Source of the DNA: Dasyornis broadbenti
Lineage: Eukaryota > Chordata > Aves > Passeriformes > Dasyornithidae
DNA length: 64,000 bases
Assembly (NCBI GenBank): GCA_013397935.1
Contig: VZRN01011461.1
Span: 1,145,493 to 1,209,492 of the forward strand
Reading direction: 5' to 3'
The position numbers were made by a program, and so were the translations under genes. The notes beneath the pieces were generated by a model. The model was not told where the DNA came from, did no database searches, and saw only the letters and a program-made list of their open reading frames with translations. Position 1 is the first letter of the stretch. Each line of letters opens with the position of its first letter. Shown here piece by piece: positions 25,501 to 38,324 of the stretch.

Positions 25501-27449
25501 TCTGGCGTTGACACAAAGGCAGTTGCTGATCTGTAAGGGCCCATAAAGCCAGTGAAAGAAAGGCATTTAAACCCCTTTTCTCTAATTTTAGAGTGAGCTG
25601 TGTTTTCCTTGGAATTATAAATATGCGGAACAAAATAAGGGAAAAATAGCTGTTACGGCATTAAAAATATTATAGGGCATTATGAGTCCTTTTCTCCCTC
25701 TCATTAAACACATCTTGTTAAAAGTGTTAATACAATAAATCTATTTTCCAAAACAACATAGCATGCCTCGGAGGAGTCTGAGGAGTTTAGTATGATCTAG
25801 GGATTTCTACCTGAGAGGCATGAAAAGAAAATAATTGTGAAAGAGATCTATTATAAAATAGCACAAATCTCTTAGAAATAAACCAATATTATAACTTTAA
25901 TAAATATGGAAGGAAAAATGTAATGATGGTATTCTTATTTATTTATCTCTCTCTATTCTGATGCAGGCTGAATGATAGTATTAGTCTAGAGAGTTGAATA
26001 CTTTTTAAATTGCAGCACTTTGAATTACTGATATGTGCAAATTACAATAAAAAAGGGATGAAGAATGGTAGTTAGACAACGTAAATGATGCAGTAAGTTC
26101 TGCTCCATTACTTCAGCTGAGCTAGGATGGGGAACTGTTTAGTTGTTAGGATCTGCTCCACTGTCATATTATTCATTGTTGTTTTGCAATATCTTCAAAT
26201 ATCTTCACCAGTTATTGTAGGAATTCATTAAGGACCAGGAGCAGCGAGGCATTTACCCGCTCCTAATGATGAGCAGGAGAATATTCTCATGGATGTTTTT
26301 GCTTCAGAAAAAGCTTAACTAGGGTAGCTGAGCCTGACCTCTGTTTGATTTTATTTTTTTTCCCTAGTGCTGGTGCAAGGTTATTCAGTGTTAGGTGGCT
26401 GATTTGTAATATTGCTTTTCCATTAGTTGGATATGCTTCATTAGATATGTGCTTTCCTGTTTAGGGAGATAAATATACTAACTTCGTTTAATTTGGTGGG
26501 TTTGGGGTTTCTTTAATAAATCTGCATGTTCCAAGGTTTCATTTCCCACAGGGGAAGAAAATGTTGTGGGTTTTTGTTTTCTGGCTGTCGTTAATGTGAA
26601 GTTGATATGAGTAAAATCATTAATGATTTTGGACAGAAGAGCAGTTATGTGGGAGCAGGTTTACATGAGTCACTCTGGAACCATTCCTGTAACTTGCCAT
26701 TGCCTAAAAGGGCTACAAACCAGCATATCATGGTCTGCTTTTGATTTACAGGTGGTTCTGCTGCTCAGTTCACTGAAACCACGACCATCCCTCAGAAGTA
26801 AAGGAAGACACTGTCCTTGTTTAGATTGTGCTTAATCCCTGCTGCAGATGATTGTGTCTGTATTTATTTGGGCAGCTAAAGTGTCTCTCTCAAAGCAGAC
26901 TCGGGAGCGTAAGGCTCACTGAAATCAAATAGGGCGTCTTGAAAACATGAGGCAGACTCCTAACACAAGTCTTTTGGAAATAGCACTGTAGATTATTTCA
27001 AATTATAGCTCTGTAAACTAAAATTAGCATTGTAATTTTCCCATGGCTGTCTACAAATGTACATGTAAAGAAAAATCCTAGCAATTTCCTAATTTCTCCT
27101 TCCTTTTTTTCGAGAATCCAGTCCCTGTTTCTTTCTGATGGATTTCTCTGTGCACTTTTTAAATCCTCCATCTTTCTAAGTGGTGTTTTGAGTTTACCAA
27201 GTAAAAGCTGTAGGGGTTGAATATAGAGTGGTCTTAGCCTGTGAATTTATTGTATTCTGACATCACTGAGATATTTCCTTCATGAACATTGGAGTGCAGA
27301 CATTTTCTTATTCAGGCATTGTGAAAATTTCCACATGCATTGTCGACACTCCAAACACTTCCACCGGCAATTGTTTGCACTCTGGATATTCTCCAGGTTG
27401 CGGCATTAAGGGGTTTTTGATCAAGTTCATTTCCACAGCTCCATGGCAT

Positions 27450-27622
27450 TTAAGAGATACCAAGTCCCAATATTCCTGTGAGATTAGTATGTGCTATTAT
27501 CTCTTTATTACAGAAGGAGAAGCCAGAAAATTGAGCAGCCTGAGTGATGTGCCAGGAGAAGGACTATAGCAGAGCTAGGATTTGAATTCATGTTTCTCAA
27601 ATCCCAAATCATTGCCTACGTT
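27450..27622 (+). repeat. Ancient MIR-type SINE
   Basis: The order of blocks follows the mammalian-wide interspersed repeat (MIR/CORE-SINE) consensus as I remember it. There is a CCTGTGAGATTAGTATG block, then CTATTATCTCTTTATTACAG, a GAGAAGCCAGAAAATTGAG block corresponding to the 'GAGGAAACTGAGG' motif, and then GCAGAGCTAGGATTTGAATTC, the diagnostic 'CAGAGCCGGGATTCGAACCC' box. MIR-type elements predate the split of birds and mammals, so a copy still readable in a bird has often been kept by selection. Edges are approximate. The tRNA-like head is not clearly present, so the copy is truncated at its 5' side or too diverged to see. Confidence 0.72.
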
Positions 27623-27738
27623 CTCGGGCCATCTTTCCTCTGCTCTCCCTTTAATCCAGTACCTTTTATTGTTAATGATTCTTTAATTTAACGGTGAAAA
27701 GGACTTTATAATTTCATGCTCTTTCCCGTCTCATAAAA

Positions 27739-27777
27739 ATTTGAAATTTTCCCTTCAGAAAATCCTGCAATTATTAA
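27739..27777 (+). repeat. 39-base segment repeated at 31,396-31,434
   Basis: This segment (ATTTGAAATTTTCCCTTCAG and onward through CCTGCAATTATTAA) matches 31,396-31,434 at 38 of 39 positions by direct comparison, same orientation, about 3.7 kb apart. It begins about 115 bases after the MIR. Both copies could come from a dispersed repeat I do not know, or from a local duplication. Confidence 0.85.
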
Positions 27778-29520
27778 ATGTGTATGGAAAGTGTATGATA
27801 TGCAAAGTCCTATCAGCATAGGGCAAAGCTAATTGAAATATGACATTCCTAGTGCTGATCTGGGTCATGTCAAGGGTGTCACCAGCCTTTAATGAAGATA
27901 TACACTCAATCCTCTTTTCTTTGAAAGGCTTACAGACTTCTGAAACTTTTTCTGATAATGCTAATTATGCAAAGTGGAGGTAGAGCCACGGAGGCACTTG
28001 GGCAGCTCAGTGCAGCAAATTTTAAATCTGGCAAGGTTATTCTGAGTTTCAGGGGGTGTTGCTGGAGGAATCCCTTCTGTGTGGCTGCTGCCACAATTGG
28101 TGCTGCTCCAGCCTCAGCAGGGCTGGGGCGGGTAGGGTTGGAAAAGGACGGGGAAAGCCCTGAGCCTCAGGGGTAGAAATGGGCACCCCAGGCCTGTGTC
28201 CAGGGGGGAATCGCTGTCCCTGCACACAGAGCGTTCAGAGTCCATCTCATGCCTCTCTACGTGGATTTTGTGCCCTGGTCTGGGGCCCTGCTGAGCATCC
28301 CTGGGCACAGGTGTGACAGCCTGGTCCTGTTCCATAGAGAACTCCCTTTACTGCTACCACTCATGGAAATGAGCAGTGGCATTGGATTGTAAGAACTGCA
28401 TTAGAGGTGGGGAAAATTTATTTTCCTTTCTGCCCCTCTGTTACATCTGAGGTTAGTTACTGCGTTCACAGGTCTGTGTTGTGGTGTAAATGCTGTGTAG
28501 CACGGGCACAACCAATAAACAACACCCTTTGTGAGAATTTTCACTGCCCCTGGAAGGTGTGTCAGAAGTCATATCACCGATAGGTCTTTAAATTTTGAAT
28601 ATGGAGTGGCAGTTTGAAAATGCATCTGCAGTGAGGAAGGAGAACTCTGGGAAATAAGAACAGATCTGTTGATGTAAAATGAAAAGTTTATCCTCATTCT
28701 GCACTGACTAAGAAATTGAAATAGGTGAAACAACATGAGTTTGACAAACTACGTTTGTACTTGGCAGCATTTACGTTTCCTTCAGGACTGTTTAATATCT
28801 TCAGAAACTGAGCTGTAGAACTGCTTCTGGCTGTGGACCTTTCTAGAAGCTCACTAACATCATGGGAGCATTCTAGAATTTACCACTGGGGTTTAGCAAT
28901 TTGGGATTTCTCCCCAGGTTGTTAACCCTTTATCTTCTACACTGTTGAAATATGTGTACTTCTGTCAATGCATTAATGAGAGCGACTTGTCCGTGACCTA
29001 CCAAAATCACTGCACATCAATCAGGGCAAATTTGGGCAGGCAGGTCAAAGAACAGAGTTCCTGTCTGTGTGTGCAGAGGCAGGGCTGTGACCCCTCCCAA
29101 ATTCTCGTGCAGCCCCAGCCCCACTGGCTGAGGAGGGAGAGTGAGGAAAAAGAGGAAGAGAAAAAAAAATTTAAGAAAATCTCGATGCTGTGCAAACACT
29201 GGTGAGCAGTAGCCTGACAACAGCAATAGCACAGTTATCAACCCTGCCTCAGTCACAAATCCAAAATACAGCCCCACAAGGGCTGCTGTGAAAAAGATTA
29301 ACTCTGTCCCTGCCAGACCCTATTAAACTCCTGCCTTTCTTCACTGTGAAGTTTCTGCTTCCCTCATCTGCCGCCCAGAGGAACAGTTTTATGAGCACAT
29401 CCAGAAAAGAGAAGAGAAACACTGGCAGAGTGGTGGTTTTGTTTGTTTGAGGGTTGGTTTTAGTGGTGGTTTTTTTCCTTATCTTGAAGGATGGTTTGCA
29501 CAGCTAAATGACACAGTTAT

Positions 29521-29540
29521 AATATATATATATATATATA
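29521..29540. repeat. AT dinucleotide microsatellite
   Basis: About ten uninterrupted AT units. Confidence 0.9.
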
Positions 29541-30383
29541 GGGTCTACACTGAGAAAAAAATTGATCTGAAATCCTTCACAAATTATGTTTTTATCAAGA
29601 CCAAGATGTTGTGTGCTATTGATTTTTAGATCTGCACAGCCTACAAGTAATAGAAGTTGCAGAGACAAAATAATTTAAGATGGTTTTCTGTCTTTTGTGT
29701 AAGCCAGGTTAGGATATTGAAGTACAAATCAATTGCTTTGTCACTCAGATTCCTTGAAACCCAAAAGAAAATTTCAGCACTAGTTATGGTTTCCAAATGC
29801 TTGTGTTTTCTGGTTCCAAGTGTTTCCCTGCAGGCAATGGGCCTTGTTTTGTCAAACAAGCCTTTTTTGCCCCTCGGTCACCCGTGGTGCACCAGGGAGC
29901 TGTGAGGAGGGAAAGCACACAGGAGGCAGGGTCACCGTGGATGAAACCCAGCAGCAAAACGTGACATGGAAAGATGAGGAAACCACGTGCAAGCAGCGGG
30001 ATCTGCTCAGGATCCCATCTGAAGGTAGAGGGGAAATGGTGAAGGGACAGCAGTGCCATCCCTGTGCCTGCTCTGATCACGCTTCCAGAGGGGATCAGTT
30101 CCGCTGCTAAAACAGAGGGAATATTCTGGCAGTGGGAGCTGAATGGATCAGGGTGGAATTGGTTTCACAGAGCTGGCTTTGCCATTCCAGGCAGAAATTC
30201 TGAATATGTGGATTATTGGGCTTCAAATAATATCCACTAGGAAAAATAAAACTGTGATGAGAGCTAACAAGACAATAAAAACACTAAAACAAATGGGTGC
30301 AGTACACAAGTGATTTTATGGCAGCTCAATACAAATTCTTATTACTGACCCAGGAATGTTAATTTAAGGACTGTGTTCAGGAG

Positions 30384-30474
30384 GATATATTTATATATTT
30401 ATATATTTATATATTTATATATTTATATATTTATATATTTATACATTTATATATTTATACATTTATATATTTAT
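30384..30474. repeat. 8-base AT-rich tandem repeat
   Basis: About eleven copies of an 8-base unit equivalent to ATATTTAT. Near the right end a T-to-C variant (ATACATTT) alternates with the normal unit, giving a 16-base higher-order period for two rounds. The tract is pure A/T except for those C bases. Confidence 0.9.
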
Positions 30475-31395
30475 AAGCTACAGGTGTGCTCAGAACAGAT
30501 ACTCTGTGTTTGATAAGTTGTGGGGAAAAAAAATTTCTCTTCGACTTGATGTTTAACTACCACAGGAAACCTGCATTTGCATAACTCGATGAATAACATT
30601 AGAGTTGGTTTTTTCTCGAGCTTTGTTGTGCACCAGAGGGAGAGAGCAGTAACATTCTTCAGAGACTGCTTCTGAAGCAGCTCTAAAGTTCACTTGTTGA
30701 AATCCTAAAAATATTTTGTCCGAGCTGATGTGCAGTTAAATGAAATAGAATGGTTCTCTGCAGGTTTAGGGGTATTTGTATCGTCATCTGGTTTTCCCTA
30801 AAAGACACTTTGATGTAATGGGAGATAACTTTTTCACGACTCATATTCTTAAAGAAAATGGCCCGTATTTAAATTGACTGCTGCTGTGTCTCCAGGTGTC
30901 AATAAATTCTTTCCTTGAGAACATTGGTCCCAAATGCAGATCCTTGTAAACAGCCCCTAATGCTCTTCCCTGATATCCAAACACTGCTGTGGTTTCTTGG
31001 GAGACTTTTTTTATTGTTCAAATTGTGGAAATGATCCCAAGTGCTGTTTTGTCACCACCCTCTGGAGATTTCATCGGTCTGTCCCAGGCGCGCTCCTCTC
31101 CCTCTTCTTTCTGTTCCACCCCACTTCTCTTGTGGGATTCTTTTCCTGCTTCCCTCAGATCTGGGAATGAAGTCCTACACGGATTCATGCTGCATTCTGG
31201 TTGGAGATTTTGTCCCTTCCTTAGCCCTCTGAGCTCGGTGTTGAAGGAACACAGGGGAGAAAAACAGCTCAAGCCTTTCATTGCTAATAGTGCAGGATGG
31301 AAAGAACAAAAGCCCTAAAAAGTACGGAAAGGCCACCTGAGAATATTCTGACCTGAAAATAAGCCAGATTCCAATGTTTTCTGCAGCAACAAAGC

Positions 31396-31434
31396 ATTTG
31401 AAATTTTTCCTTCAGAAAATCCTGCAATTATTAA
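31396..31434 (+). repeat. Second copy of the 39-base segment
   Basis: It matches 27,739-27,777 with one mismatch (T for C at the thirteenth base). Its right end overlaps a local 22-base direct repeat (31,423-31,444 and 31,454-31,475). Confidence 0.85.
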
Positions 31435-31475
31435 TAACATTAACATTAGACATTGCAATTATTAATAACATTAAC
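31423..31475 (+). repeat. 22-base direct repeat, 31-base period
   Basis: The 22-base sequence beginning TGCAATTATTAATAAC occurs at 31,423-31,444 and again, identically, at 31,454-31,475, separated by nine bases. The first copy starts inside the 39-base segment shared with 27.7 kb. This suggests a small tandem duplication formed after that segment was in place. Confidence 0.9.
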
Positions 31476-32289
31476 CTTCCTGCAGCAAAGCTGGGAAGGT
31501 TCTCATACAAAGATCCATTCTTGCCTGGGGAGGACTGGCTGCTTGGGCTGCAATATCAGTGGAACACCTGGAAAAAGGTTGAACAGGAAGACAGAAACCT
31601 CTGAGTGATGACAAAGTCATTCAAGAGAAATCACACAGGTTATGCTGAGGAAAGGGCAGAGGAATTCCCTGCAAAGAGAAGGAACTCAGGGGGAAAATGC
31701 AGCCAGAACCACAAGGAAGCAGCAGCCTGAGACCCACTGTGGCAGTGGAAACGGGAAATCAGGATCTGCATCCCAGCTCAGAGAGGAGAAATGATGGCGA
31801 GGTTTTAAGTGCATGTCCAGGAGCCGGGAGGCTGCAGTGTAATGAATCCAGTATTGCACTGGAATGAATAAATGGTGAGTTTTCCCGGTGAAGGGGATTG
31901 ATAGAGGGAAGTCCATGGGAACCTACACTGCTCAGTTTGTAAATGGGACAAAATAATGGCACGTATTTCTGTTGTGACAGGATTGTTCCAAGCAGGCAGA
32001 ACTGAGACTGACTGGGAGAGTGCAGAAAGCTGAAGGATTAAGTGCCAGAATAAAATTCACTTTGAGAATTTCATAATAGATGGAAATCTTCCCTTGATGA
32101 GGGCGTGCGTGACTATTATTGCTCAGAAGGGTTTTTTTGGAAACATCAGATGGAGTTCTCAGCAGCGTTAGTTCGCTGCTTGACAGCTGTCAGAAAAAGC
32201 AAATTGAATATTTAGCAACTTTGAGAGAAGGCATTCAACACAGAAAATACAGCACTGTCTGTGCTGGAGTGGGAATTGTTTTCCGTGTG

Positions 32290-32400
32290 CCTGCTGTACA
32301 CAAATTTTGGTTTGCCTGTGTCTCACTGAGGTGAGGTCGAGGGGAAGGTGAAGAGAATGATCAGAGGCGTGGAAGAGCTGCTGAGCAGGGAAAACATGGA
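32290..32400 (+). repeat. Possible degraded CR1-like LINE fragment
   Basis: The block GAATGATCAGAGGCGTGGAA followed by GAGCTGCTGAGCAG resembles the 'AAGATGATCAGAGG..TGGA' part of the 3' region of CR1-type LINEs. The preceding bases fit that family only loosely. The match is short and made from memory, so this is tentative. Confidence 0.3.
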
Positions 32401-33346
32401 ATCCATGGTACAGCCCTTTCCCTTGGGAAAGGACTGACAGATGAGTGAAGCTCTAGAAAAGGGATAGGTTGAAATTATTATTGGTATTGATTTGAATATT
32501 GATGTTATAATGATATGACTCATAAGGCAAGGATTATGGACTCAGTGACTCATGGAGAGAATTTCTCTTTTCGTGCTCTCTAATGCTGTTGCATAGCTTT
32601 TCCACTGCAGAGTTCAGATGCGAAAAATGTAAGCAAGCTAAGAATAATTGTCGAAATTAATGTGTGGTGTTTCTCACACAACAAAATGCAGGATGTCCCT
32701 CTTTGCAAATTACTGTGGGCAAGACTGGTGCTTGTGTTCTGTCATGAACATCGAGGATGATTGTTGTTGGGCAGAGTACGTTATTTTAACTGATGCAGTC
32801 CGGTTAAAACAGCTCTTCTGATGTATGGCATTAGCAATGGGTTTATGAATCTCTTGGTTATGTTATTTTTGTGTACAGAAATTGTGTATCCATAAATACA
32901 TAATGGGAAACTTAGAGACAGCAATCAGCATTTATGATATTCAGTGGCATTTAAAATGTATTTGTTGAATTATGATGGAAGAATACAATTTAAATCTTTT
33001 AAAGTAGCAGTAGCTTTCCTTGAAAGCCATTTTCTGTTGAATTGAATCTGATCGCATGATTTTCGATTCCAATATGTTTTATTAATCTGTTTAGGGAGAA
33101 AGTCAGTGCCTTGGCTTTAAGGTAAACCTCATCTCAGGGTAAGGTGATGTGAGATGCAGTTTCACTCAGGTTTGACACTTAACTACCCAATCCTCCCCTT
33201 TTTTTTTTTTTTTCTTTTGGAGTAATGGTAGGAAAAACCCCCATATTTTATAATAAGCAGCTCCTAATGATGCTGTAAGGCAGCTGCTGCTGCTTTCCCA
33301 GGCAGTGCTGGTGGGAAAGGAAATGTTTGCAACCCAAGTGTGTTGT

Positions 33347-33365
33347 TTGTTGTTGTTGTTGTTGC
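33347..33365. repeat. GTT microsatellite
   Basis: About six GTT units, the first interrupted by one extra T. Confidence 0.8.
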
Positions 33366-36300
33366 TGGCTGTTCATGTGTCCCGGTAGCAAAAGTTTTGT
33401 AGATCTGTTTCTGTGTTCCTGCAGCCTCTGAGGAGAGTTTCATGACTTCGACTATAGGTACAAGACTGGAAAAAAAAGTAACATTTTTTATAGTCAGACA
33501 ACTCTTCCAGTTCTTTGAATGTGTGTTTTTAATGATCTTACAATTTTTTTCCTCAGCCAAAGAGCAAGGAATGGGTCAGTTTGATACCTGTGTGGGGATG
33601 GATTTATCTTTTAATATCCAGCCCAAATCAACCCTTCCTCTCTGCTGCCCAGAGCAGTGGTGACCTGGAATGGGCTGACACTGTTTGGTGGATGTAATTA
33701 ATACAATAATCTGATCTCTAATAAATATCATTAACAGGATGATATGGCACAGGCCACAGTATTGATTTGCAGCTTTTTGTTCCCAGCATTCCTAAGTTTA
33801 GCTGAACACAGAGAAGGCAGTTCTTCATTCATGCTTGGAGTAAATTTGGGGTGTTTATATAACAGAGAAAAACTGGAGGAAAAATCCATTTACATAAGAA
33901 TTTGGGAGCAAATGAAACAAAGCTAACTGCATCCTCATTATTCTATTTGAATGCAGTGTGACAGCCAACTTTGTGATTTGGTGGAAGGCTTATTAATGAT
34001 TCCTAAATGAGCAGACTTTGGAATGGTGATATTATCTGTGATGCATTATTGAATCAACAGAAACAAACCTGCTGCCATTAGCCTAATTATTGAGATGTGC
34101 TGGAACAGAACGACTATTTTAAGTGCAAATAAGCTGCAGTCAGCAAGCAACTGGCCAAACAAGAGAGGTGGGATAGCGAGGGAGTGACTCCCAGGAGCAG
34201 GAAGGGAAATTGGAGAAATGCAAGGATTTATTGGAAGAAGGAAAACACTCAGGCTGCCATTTCTCACTGTTCCAAGCACATTGGAGGGCAAACGCTGCTC
34301 CCCGAGTAGATAATAGTGATATTGTTTATTGGATTTGACTTTTTTTTTTTTTTACTTTTTAATTTTACCTCTCCTGCTTTGCTAGAACATCTGTCTGGAG
34401 TGAACTCTGAGCCTTTGATAGCTCAGCTTTGCCAGTGGTTATTGCTGCATCTGTGAGTGCTGAAATTACCCACAGATGGGCTGGCAGGGGCTCAGCGGCA
34501 CCAGCTCTCGGGGACTGGGCTGCTCTGCTGCCCTTTAGTGCAACAACCTGGGCCTAGAAAGAAGTGCCCAGAAGGTGAAATAACTCTTCCTGTTACAAGT
34601 TAGCGGGGGAAAAAAATTAAAAAAAAAGGGAGAGAGAAGGAAACTAAATTAACTTCCTGAAAAATACTTGTCAACCGTAGTTGAATAACGGCTAATTTGA
34701 ATGTCAAGTTTTCTCATTAATTCCTTGATTAAAAGCATTTCCTTTTTGTAACCAAAATACTTGTATAAATATAGAAAATATAATAATGTAGAAGTTATAT
34801 TTAAAACCTTTTTTTCTGAGGTTAGATGTGTTTGTAATTAAATCTGTCTGTCAGAGGAAAATAAGGGTTACAGGCATCCCCTCAGAGTCGTGTACAAGAA
34901 TCTGTCTGCATGCGTCACTTCCCCCCCCCATTAGCTCTTAAAATAAGGAAAAAGCAGTTGTTTTGGGTTGTTGTTGAGGTTTTTTTCTTGGTATCAATGT
35001 AAAGCTAGTGAAAAGAATTCTTTCTGCATTCTCTTTCTGAATACTATGCAGAAGCCCTGTATAGTACCACAGAAGAGAAAATTTTAGAATTAAATATTCT
35101 TTTAGTGTCTGTGACTTCACAATTTGCTAATAAATTGATTTTTCCATTTTATTATGGATTGTGTGGCTCTCGCTATCTGCAAGTTTTTATGCAGTTTCAT
35201 CCTAGTTCTGTTTTAAGGGATTGCAACCTGGAAGATCCTCTGCCCAAGAGGAAAAGGGGAGTCCTTGGCACTGAGTGTTCAAAAAGAGACAAAAAGAGCC
35301 CAGCCCCAGAACCCAGTCCTGCAGTTTGACTCGAGATTTCTTCTCAATGGCAGAGCTCTCATGTTAATTCTCAGCTCAGAACCATCTCCTGTGAGCGTTT
35401 CCAGCCGATTAGAATTCATCATCTGTTGTATTTAGAGCACAAGACTGATGTGGTGTGAGTACATTTACTTTCCTGTGCTTCTCGTTAGGTTATTATCTAA
35501 GGATTTTTTACATTGATTTTTCTGCTCTTTGTGAAATTCGTTTAGAAAGTCCAATTTGACATTTTCAGGTGGAAAGTGCTAAATATGTTTCAAGCAGAAA
35601 AACGTGTGCTCTCCAGCTTTAGTTGCTAACAGGAGCTCACGGGCTACAATTTTTGTTTGTTTTTAATGAGGGCAAATGCTGCAGAGCAGAAAGGCCTTGC
35701 AAAGTGAGGGCCTTGTTGCCCTCGTAAAATCCTCGCTCACTTCTGCTGCTTGGGCTGAGCAGAGCATTCTGGGAGTGGCTCAGCTGAACCAGAGGTGAAA
35801 AACAAGTGACAGAGCTGGAAACAATTGTTAGAGCCAATGGGTGCTCCCAGTGTGGGGCTGCTGCTTGGTTCCACCTGATGCGTGTTCCTGTCGTGGTTTG
35901 TGGGGTTGGTTCAACACGTTTGTTGTGCCTCACGAGTTTGGGAACTCAGAACAAAGTCACAGTTTAAGAGCCCTGGATTTTTGCAATGAAATGTCTTCGC
36001 TTATCACCATCTTGTGGAGTCCATGCCATGAACCACCACAGGCAAAGGATCAGTTGTTGAGCCAGGAGAGAGTTTCTGTTGCTGTGACATCAGCGAAGAA
36101 TTAAAATGCTGATAACTCCAGGCCTTTCTCAAGCCTAGTGTTAACAATTGGATATCGTTAAACATGCTGAGAGAGAAGTGGTGATTTGTTCTTCGGTTCT
36201 CATTGCATTGGCTTTATGTTGCTCATGCTTTGGCATAAAAGGCAAATTACATGGGATTTCAGTTGATACAGTTGCATGTGTCTTGATACCAAAGTCGCTT

Positions 36301-38006
36301 TCTTTCTGGAAAAGTTTAACCTCTATTCTCATCAGTGCCACAGAATCATGATGCTCAAAATGTTCCAAAGAGAAAACACTGCACGGAGTCCTTATGAAAC
36401 CGTTTTGAAGTTGATGAATGTTTCATGGAGTTTATTTACAATATGTATAATAGGACTGTGCATAATTCAAAAGCATGCTATTGATCTTGCAGCATTCATT
36501 GAACTAAGAGTTTTCATAAAATGCATAAACAAATATATCAAACCAATGGTGGAAGTACTCCAGGGTAAAGTACATCAGCTCTCTGAGAACTCTGAAGTGC
36601 TACTCGAGATTTTCAGTGTGCAGATGCCCTGTACACAGTGAGCCTTTCAAACAAATTTTTGTATTTCAAGTGATTCCCCTATCCTACAGTACAAAAAATA
36701 TTTGGTTTGTAGTCTTAGTATTTGGAGCCAGTAGGGCATAAATAGGCACCACATGAAGATTTATGCAAGTCCCCAGTAAATCCTGTTTTTTTGAAGAGGT
36801 TATTCTTGGAGATCTACAGTTTGAAGATTCAGACTTTTGGGAGTCACTCACCCTTTCCCTGCATGGGGGGTGTGGGATGTCATGAAACACATTCCAGAAA
36901 CACTGATTTTCCTGGGGTTTTCATTGCTTTCTGTGATATCATTTTCTTGGGTGTCCTTGGTCCTGGTCTGTCTGGTTCTGTTGGGGATGTTGTTCTTGGG
37001 AAGGGAGCCTGCAACAAACCCAGCAGACTGAGCTTTTAATAACCAAAATGTATCTTGAGACAGAATTATTCTTTCCAGGTTTTTCCCTTTTTTTCACATT
37101 TCAGATTTTTCTTTGTTTAGTTAACGCCATGTAATCATTGCAGCAGCCTGTGAAACAAGCATTGTAACACCTGCACGTTATTCACAAGTCACTGTTAATG
37201 TGTGCAGAGGAGAAAAATATCTCCCAATGGTTTCTCCCACCTCCCAGTCTGGCCCAGCGATGTTGGGCAGGAGACTGGCAGAACAGAAAACACCCTTAGA
37301 AAAACTGGTAATTGAGAGTGGGAACTTAGATTCAAGCTTGGATTAATTTGCCAATCTCAACTCTTTGGCTGCTGCTGCTTTGGAAAGTTTTGGAGGTCTG
37401 CTTCATCTGTGGGGTTTTGTGTGGGGTTTTCTTTGCCTGCCAAGTTCTCCCAAATGTCACGGGTTTATTTCACATCCCAGCCAGTCTCCCTGGCTCATGC
37501 AGGGTGGTTGTCAGCGCGTTCCTCTGTGGTGCTGTGGGCATGAAGCAAGCAAAACCAAAAAGAAAATAAATGCATGATTTGTTTTTGCCATTTGGGAGGG
37601 ATTTAAGAATTCCATCTCCTGGAACAGGAAAGCAGAACTAGCAATGAGATGTCAACAGTCAGTTTTCTTCTTGTCATGTAGAATTCTGTAATAGGACATC
37701 TCAAAGTGTCATCATTCTGTGATGATATAGGGACAGTGACAAATTATTTTCATTCTGTGACTTCCAAACCTATGTCACGTTGGTTTTGTATTAACCTTCA
37801 AAGGACTCTGATTTAGCAGCCGTACATGGGTTTGCATGTGAAAAACACCCCACCACAGACCCCAAACCTTCCAATTTTATGGTTAAAGGCCTCCCTTTCT
37901 CACTATCCAGTGCTTCAGTGAGGGTGTTGAGGAAGCAGTTACTTACAGGGGTTTTTGAGGAAGAATAGGCTTTAAATTGTGTTACTGGAATAATGGTTTA
38001 TAGAAA

Positions 38007-38205
38007 TTATAGAATCATGGAATGGTTTGGGCTGGAAGAGACTTGAACCATCAGCGAGCTCCCACTCCTCTACAAGACCCACACCTTCCCCTATCCCATC
38101 GTGCTCCAAGCCCCATCCAACCTGGCCTTGGACACTTCCAGGGATCCAGGGGCAGCCACAGCTTCTCTGGGCAGCCTGTGCCTCCCCACCCTCACAGTGT
38201 GGGAT
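38007..38205 (-). repeat. CR1 LINE 3' end, minus strand
   Basis: The plus strand starts ATAGAATCATGGAATGGTTT, which is the reverse complement of the CR1 3' terminus (AAACCATTC..ATTCTAT). It continues through the blocks CCAAGCCCCATCCAACCTGG, CCTTGGACACTTCCAGGGAT and CACAGCTTCTCTGGGCAGCC, all diagnostic of bird CR1. Only about 200 bases remain, the usual 5' truncation of a LINE copy made by target-primed reverse transcription. No coding capacity is left. Confidence 0.93.
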
Positions 38206-38324
38206 GGCGTTTTCTGTAGCACTGATAAGAAAATGCAGCTCAGGATGGTGGAGTTAAGGAGGGACCACAGAGAAAAAGGTCAGTGATATTACTGAAAAAG
38301 TAAAAGAAAAACTGTGTATTAGAA

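Larger units (their letters stand above)
17886..27449. other. Gene-free unique DNA
   Basis: Mostly unremarkable unique sequence with one exon candidate at 22,463-22,525. It includes T runs near 19,648-19,660 and 20,468-20,487, and an AATA microsatellite at about 22,227-22,243. A GC-richer patch at about 24,060-24,240 begins after a strong acceptor-like tract ending at 24,066, and a perfect-looking donor (CAG before GTGAGT) lies at 24,371. All three forward frames contain stops between them, so this pair is not a coding exon. Confidence 0.5.
27778..31395. other. Gene-free DNA with AT-rich simple repeats
   Basis: No gene is recognised. A GC-richer patch at about 28,100-28,340 has no good splice pair. 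A purine-rich run with one T interruption lies at about 29,130-29,169. The two AT repeats are listed separately. Confidence 0.55.
31476..38002. other. Gene-free DNA
   Basis: No gene is recognised. A GTT trinucleotide tract lies at about 33,347-33,365 and T runs lie near 33,200 and 34,341. Around 37,134-37,375 the order of blocks vaguely recalls MIR, but too few blocks agree to call it. A possible very old CR1-like fragment is listed at 32,290-32,400. Confidence 0.5.

Noticed and set aside
36276..36641. Plus-strand open frame of 121 codons with a hydrophobic middle
   Set aside because: No splice sites, no homology recognised, and an isolated single-exon gene here has no promoter support.
37134..37375. 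Second possible MIR-type SINE
   Set aside because: Only a loose order of short blocks agrees and the diagnostic box is poorly matched.
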